Source of the DNA: an uncultured Chlamydiae bacterium
GTDB taxonomy: Bacteria > Chlamydiota > Chlamydiia > Chlamydiales > SM23-39
Length of the DNA stretch: 6,502 bases
Reading direction: 5' to 3'
Assembly (NCBI GenBank): GCA_903909295.1
Contig: CAIVVG010000002.1
Location: 1 to 6,502 of the forward strand
This document shows, piece by piece, positions 5,484-6,502 of the stretch. The notes under the pieces were generated by a model. The model saw only the letters and a program-made list of their open reading frames with translations, did no database searches and was not told the DNA's origin. Each line of letters begins with the position of its first letter. Position 1 is the first letter of the stretch. The position numbers and the translations under genes were made by a program.

Positions 5484-6431
5484 ATGGTTGGTTTTCAGAA
5501 AATTATTCGGATAACAGATGCCGTGTTGGACTGCGTACCTATTGTCAGCACTCTCAGCAATGCGGCTCAGCTCCTCTATCAGTCGGCTTGTAAGGTCGAT
5601 ACTCTGAATCCAGTAGCCCCCGGCTTAAAAACAAGCCTCCAAATCTATGTGTTGAGTAAATCCAAATGGAGCTGTTACATCGGGCTCGTCCCTGTTCTGG
5701 GTAATATCCTCAACCTAGTGAAGCTGGTCACCTTGTTAGGGCGGCTCATTGAGACCCTCCCACAAAAGGGCGCTCTCAGAGCAATGATAGACCTGTTCCT
5801 TAGAGAAGATCTAATAGAAGCAAACAGGGCGGCGCTCATTGCAAAAACTAAGAAAGACTCCCTTTCCTTCGAGTTCCTTGAGGCCTACTGGACGGCCGTT
5901 ATAAGTAACCCTCTGACCGCTCGATCTAAAAATTATCGCAGCACTCAATTTATGACCTTGCTGTGCTTGCTTGACCGAGCACAGTTGCGCCCACCCGAAA
6001 AGTACCTCTTTATCTCTCACGCCTTGCGGGACTCCGATTCGATTCATCTCTCTTTCATCCACAGTCTCGTTGAAAAATATGAGGCCAGCTTCACTCCCCA
6101 GATAAAAAAAGACCTACTAAAATCCATATTTGAAGGCAGCGGCGTGGGAATGCTTGATGGGACAAAAAAGAATTTGTTTTCAGCTTGGATTAATAAGTGG
6201 AAGAGCGAGATTGCCCCACTGGCCCATGAGCTATGTGCTGACGCGACTCGGTTGTATAAACGCTATTTACAAAACGCAGAGCGCGATCAATCAGGTGACC
6301 GACACACAAAGGGCGCCCTGGCCTTAAGCATCCTCCCGTTCAAGCAGGTTCTTCTTCGCACTTTCCCTGACTGCGACCAGACTCCGAGATATTGTCAAAA
6401 GTTGTGTTTCAGGCCTGAGCATACCCTCTGA
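5484..6431 (+). CDS. Uncharacterised protein with two N-terminal hydrophobic segments sharing a VP-x-x-x-x-x-N pattern
   Basis: I do not recognise this 315-aa protein. The N-terminal quarter holds two hydrophobic segments, about 11-33 (DAVLDCVPIVSTLSNAAQLL) and 63-86 (CYIGLVPVLGNILNLVKLV). They resemble each other: VPIVSTLSNAAQLL and VPVLGNILNLVKLV, suggesting a short internal duplication or a two-part membrane anchor. The remainder (about 95-300) is a polar, probably all-helical domain with many Lys, Arg and Leu, including FLEAYWTAVISNP (131-143) and LLCLLDRAQLRPPEKY (159-174); no catalytic motif or known fold is recognised. The last 20 residues (several Cys, Pro and Arg) look unlike the rest. 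The gene follows the 200-aa unknown on the same strand and ends nine bases before the stop of a convergent gene. A membrane-anchored soluble domain, perhaps a secreted effector in a host-associated bacterium, is possible but unproven. Confidence 0.65.
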   Translation: MVGFQKIIRITDAVLDCVPIVSTLSNAAQLLYQSACKVDTLNPVAPGLKTSLQIYVLSKSKWSCYIGLVPVLGNILNLVKLVTLLGRLIETLPQKGALRAMIDLFLREDLIEANRAALIAKTKKDSLSFEFLEAYWTAVISNPLTARSKNYRSTQFMTLLCLLDRAQLRPPEKYLFISHALRDSDSIHLSFIHSLVEKYEASFTPQIKKDLLKSIFEGSGVGMLDGTKKNLFSAWINKWKSEIAPLAHELCADATRLYKRYLQNAERDQSGDRHTKGALALSILPFKQVLLRTFPDCDQTPRYCQKLCFRPEHTL

Positions 6432-6440
6432 TTTTCCCTC

Positions 6441-6502
6441 TTAAGCAACCTGTTCTTTCGTAATCACTTCTTCGCCATCTTTGAACTTGACCCCTGCCAC
6501 GA
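6441..6502 (-). CDS. C-terminal fragment of a gene running off the window
   Basis: On the - strand the frame from the window edge reads VAGVKFKDGEEVITKEQVA and stops at TAA (6443-6441). The charged, well-composed sequence and the absence of stops fit a real C-terminus, but 19-20 residues do not identify a family. It converges on the 315-aa gene with only nine bases between the two stop codons. The neighbouring DNA leaves open that it is the end of a transposase gene, but nothing in the visible residues shows this. Confidence 0.45.
   Translation of the reverse strand, partial: VAGVKFKDGEEVITKEQVA

Overview
The window comes from a bacterial chromosome and holds seven coding regions on both strands, packed closely; two are cut by the window edges. 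Coding DNA is GC-rich by eye, with AT-rich stretches only in the short gaps between divergent genes. A SulP transporter, an ACS-type MFS transporter, a fused methionine sulfoxide reductase and a YidD-like protein with a signal peptide fit a Gram-negative host. The two small hydrophobic proteins at the right end resemble in style the lineage-specific proteins of Chlamydiota and other host-associated bacteria. That lineage guess is weak and rests on impression, not on a marker gene. No rRNA, tRNA, CRISPR array or complete mobile element is visible.

Left end (1-747, + strand): the C-terminal part of a small multi-pass membrane protein overlaps by 11 bp a secreted YidD-family variant. The pair looks like a translationally coupled envelope unit. 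The YidD-like protein keeps the family fold signature but has lost all the conserved cysteines.

Transport block (741-3877): a SulP/SLC26 anion transporter with a C-terminal STAS domain (- strand) is divergent from an MFS transporter of the anion:cation symporter type (+ strand), with 89 bp between their starts. The SulP gene overlaps the YidD-like gene tail to tail by 7 bp. The MFS gene overlaps the msrBA gene tail to tail by 14 bp.

Repair gene and right end (3864-6502): a bifunctional MsrB-MsrA methionine sulfoxide reductase (- strand) is divergent from two consecutive + strand genes for unrecognised proteins (about 200 and 315 aa), each with paired hydrophobic segments. The last 62 bases hold the C-terminus of another - strand gene.

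The window is mostly ordinary metabolic and transport content. The points most worth a second look are the cysteine-free YidD variant, the two uncharacterised hydrophobic proteins, the start signals of msrBA and the MFS gene (both with almost no room for a 5' leader), and G/C homopolymer runs inside coding sequence. I found no convincing new multi-gene system.
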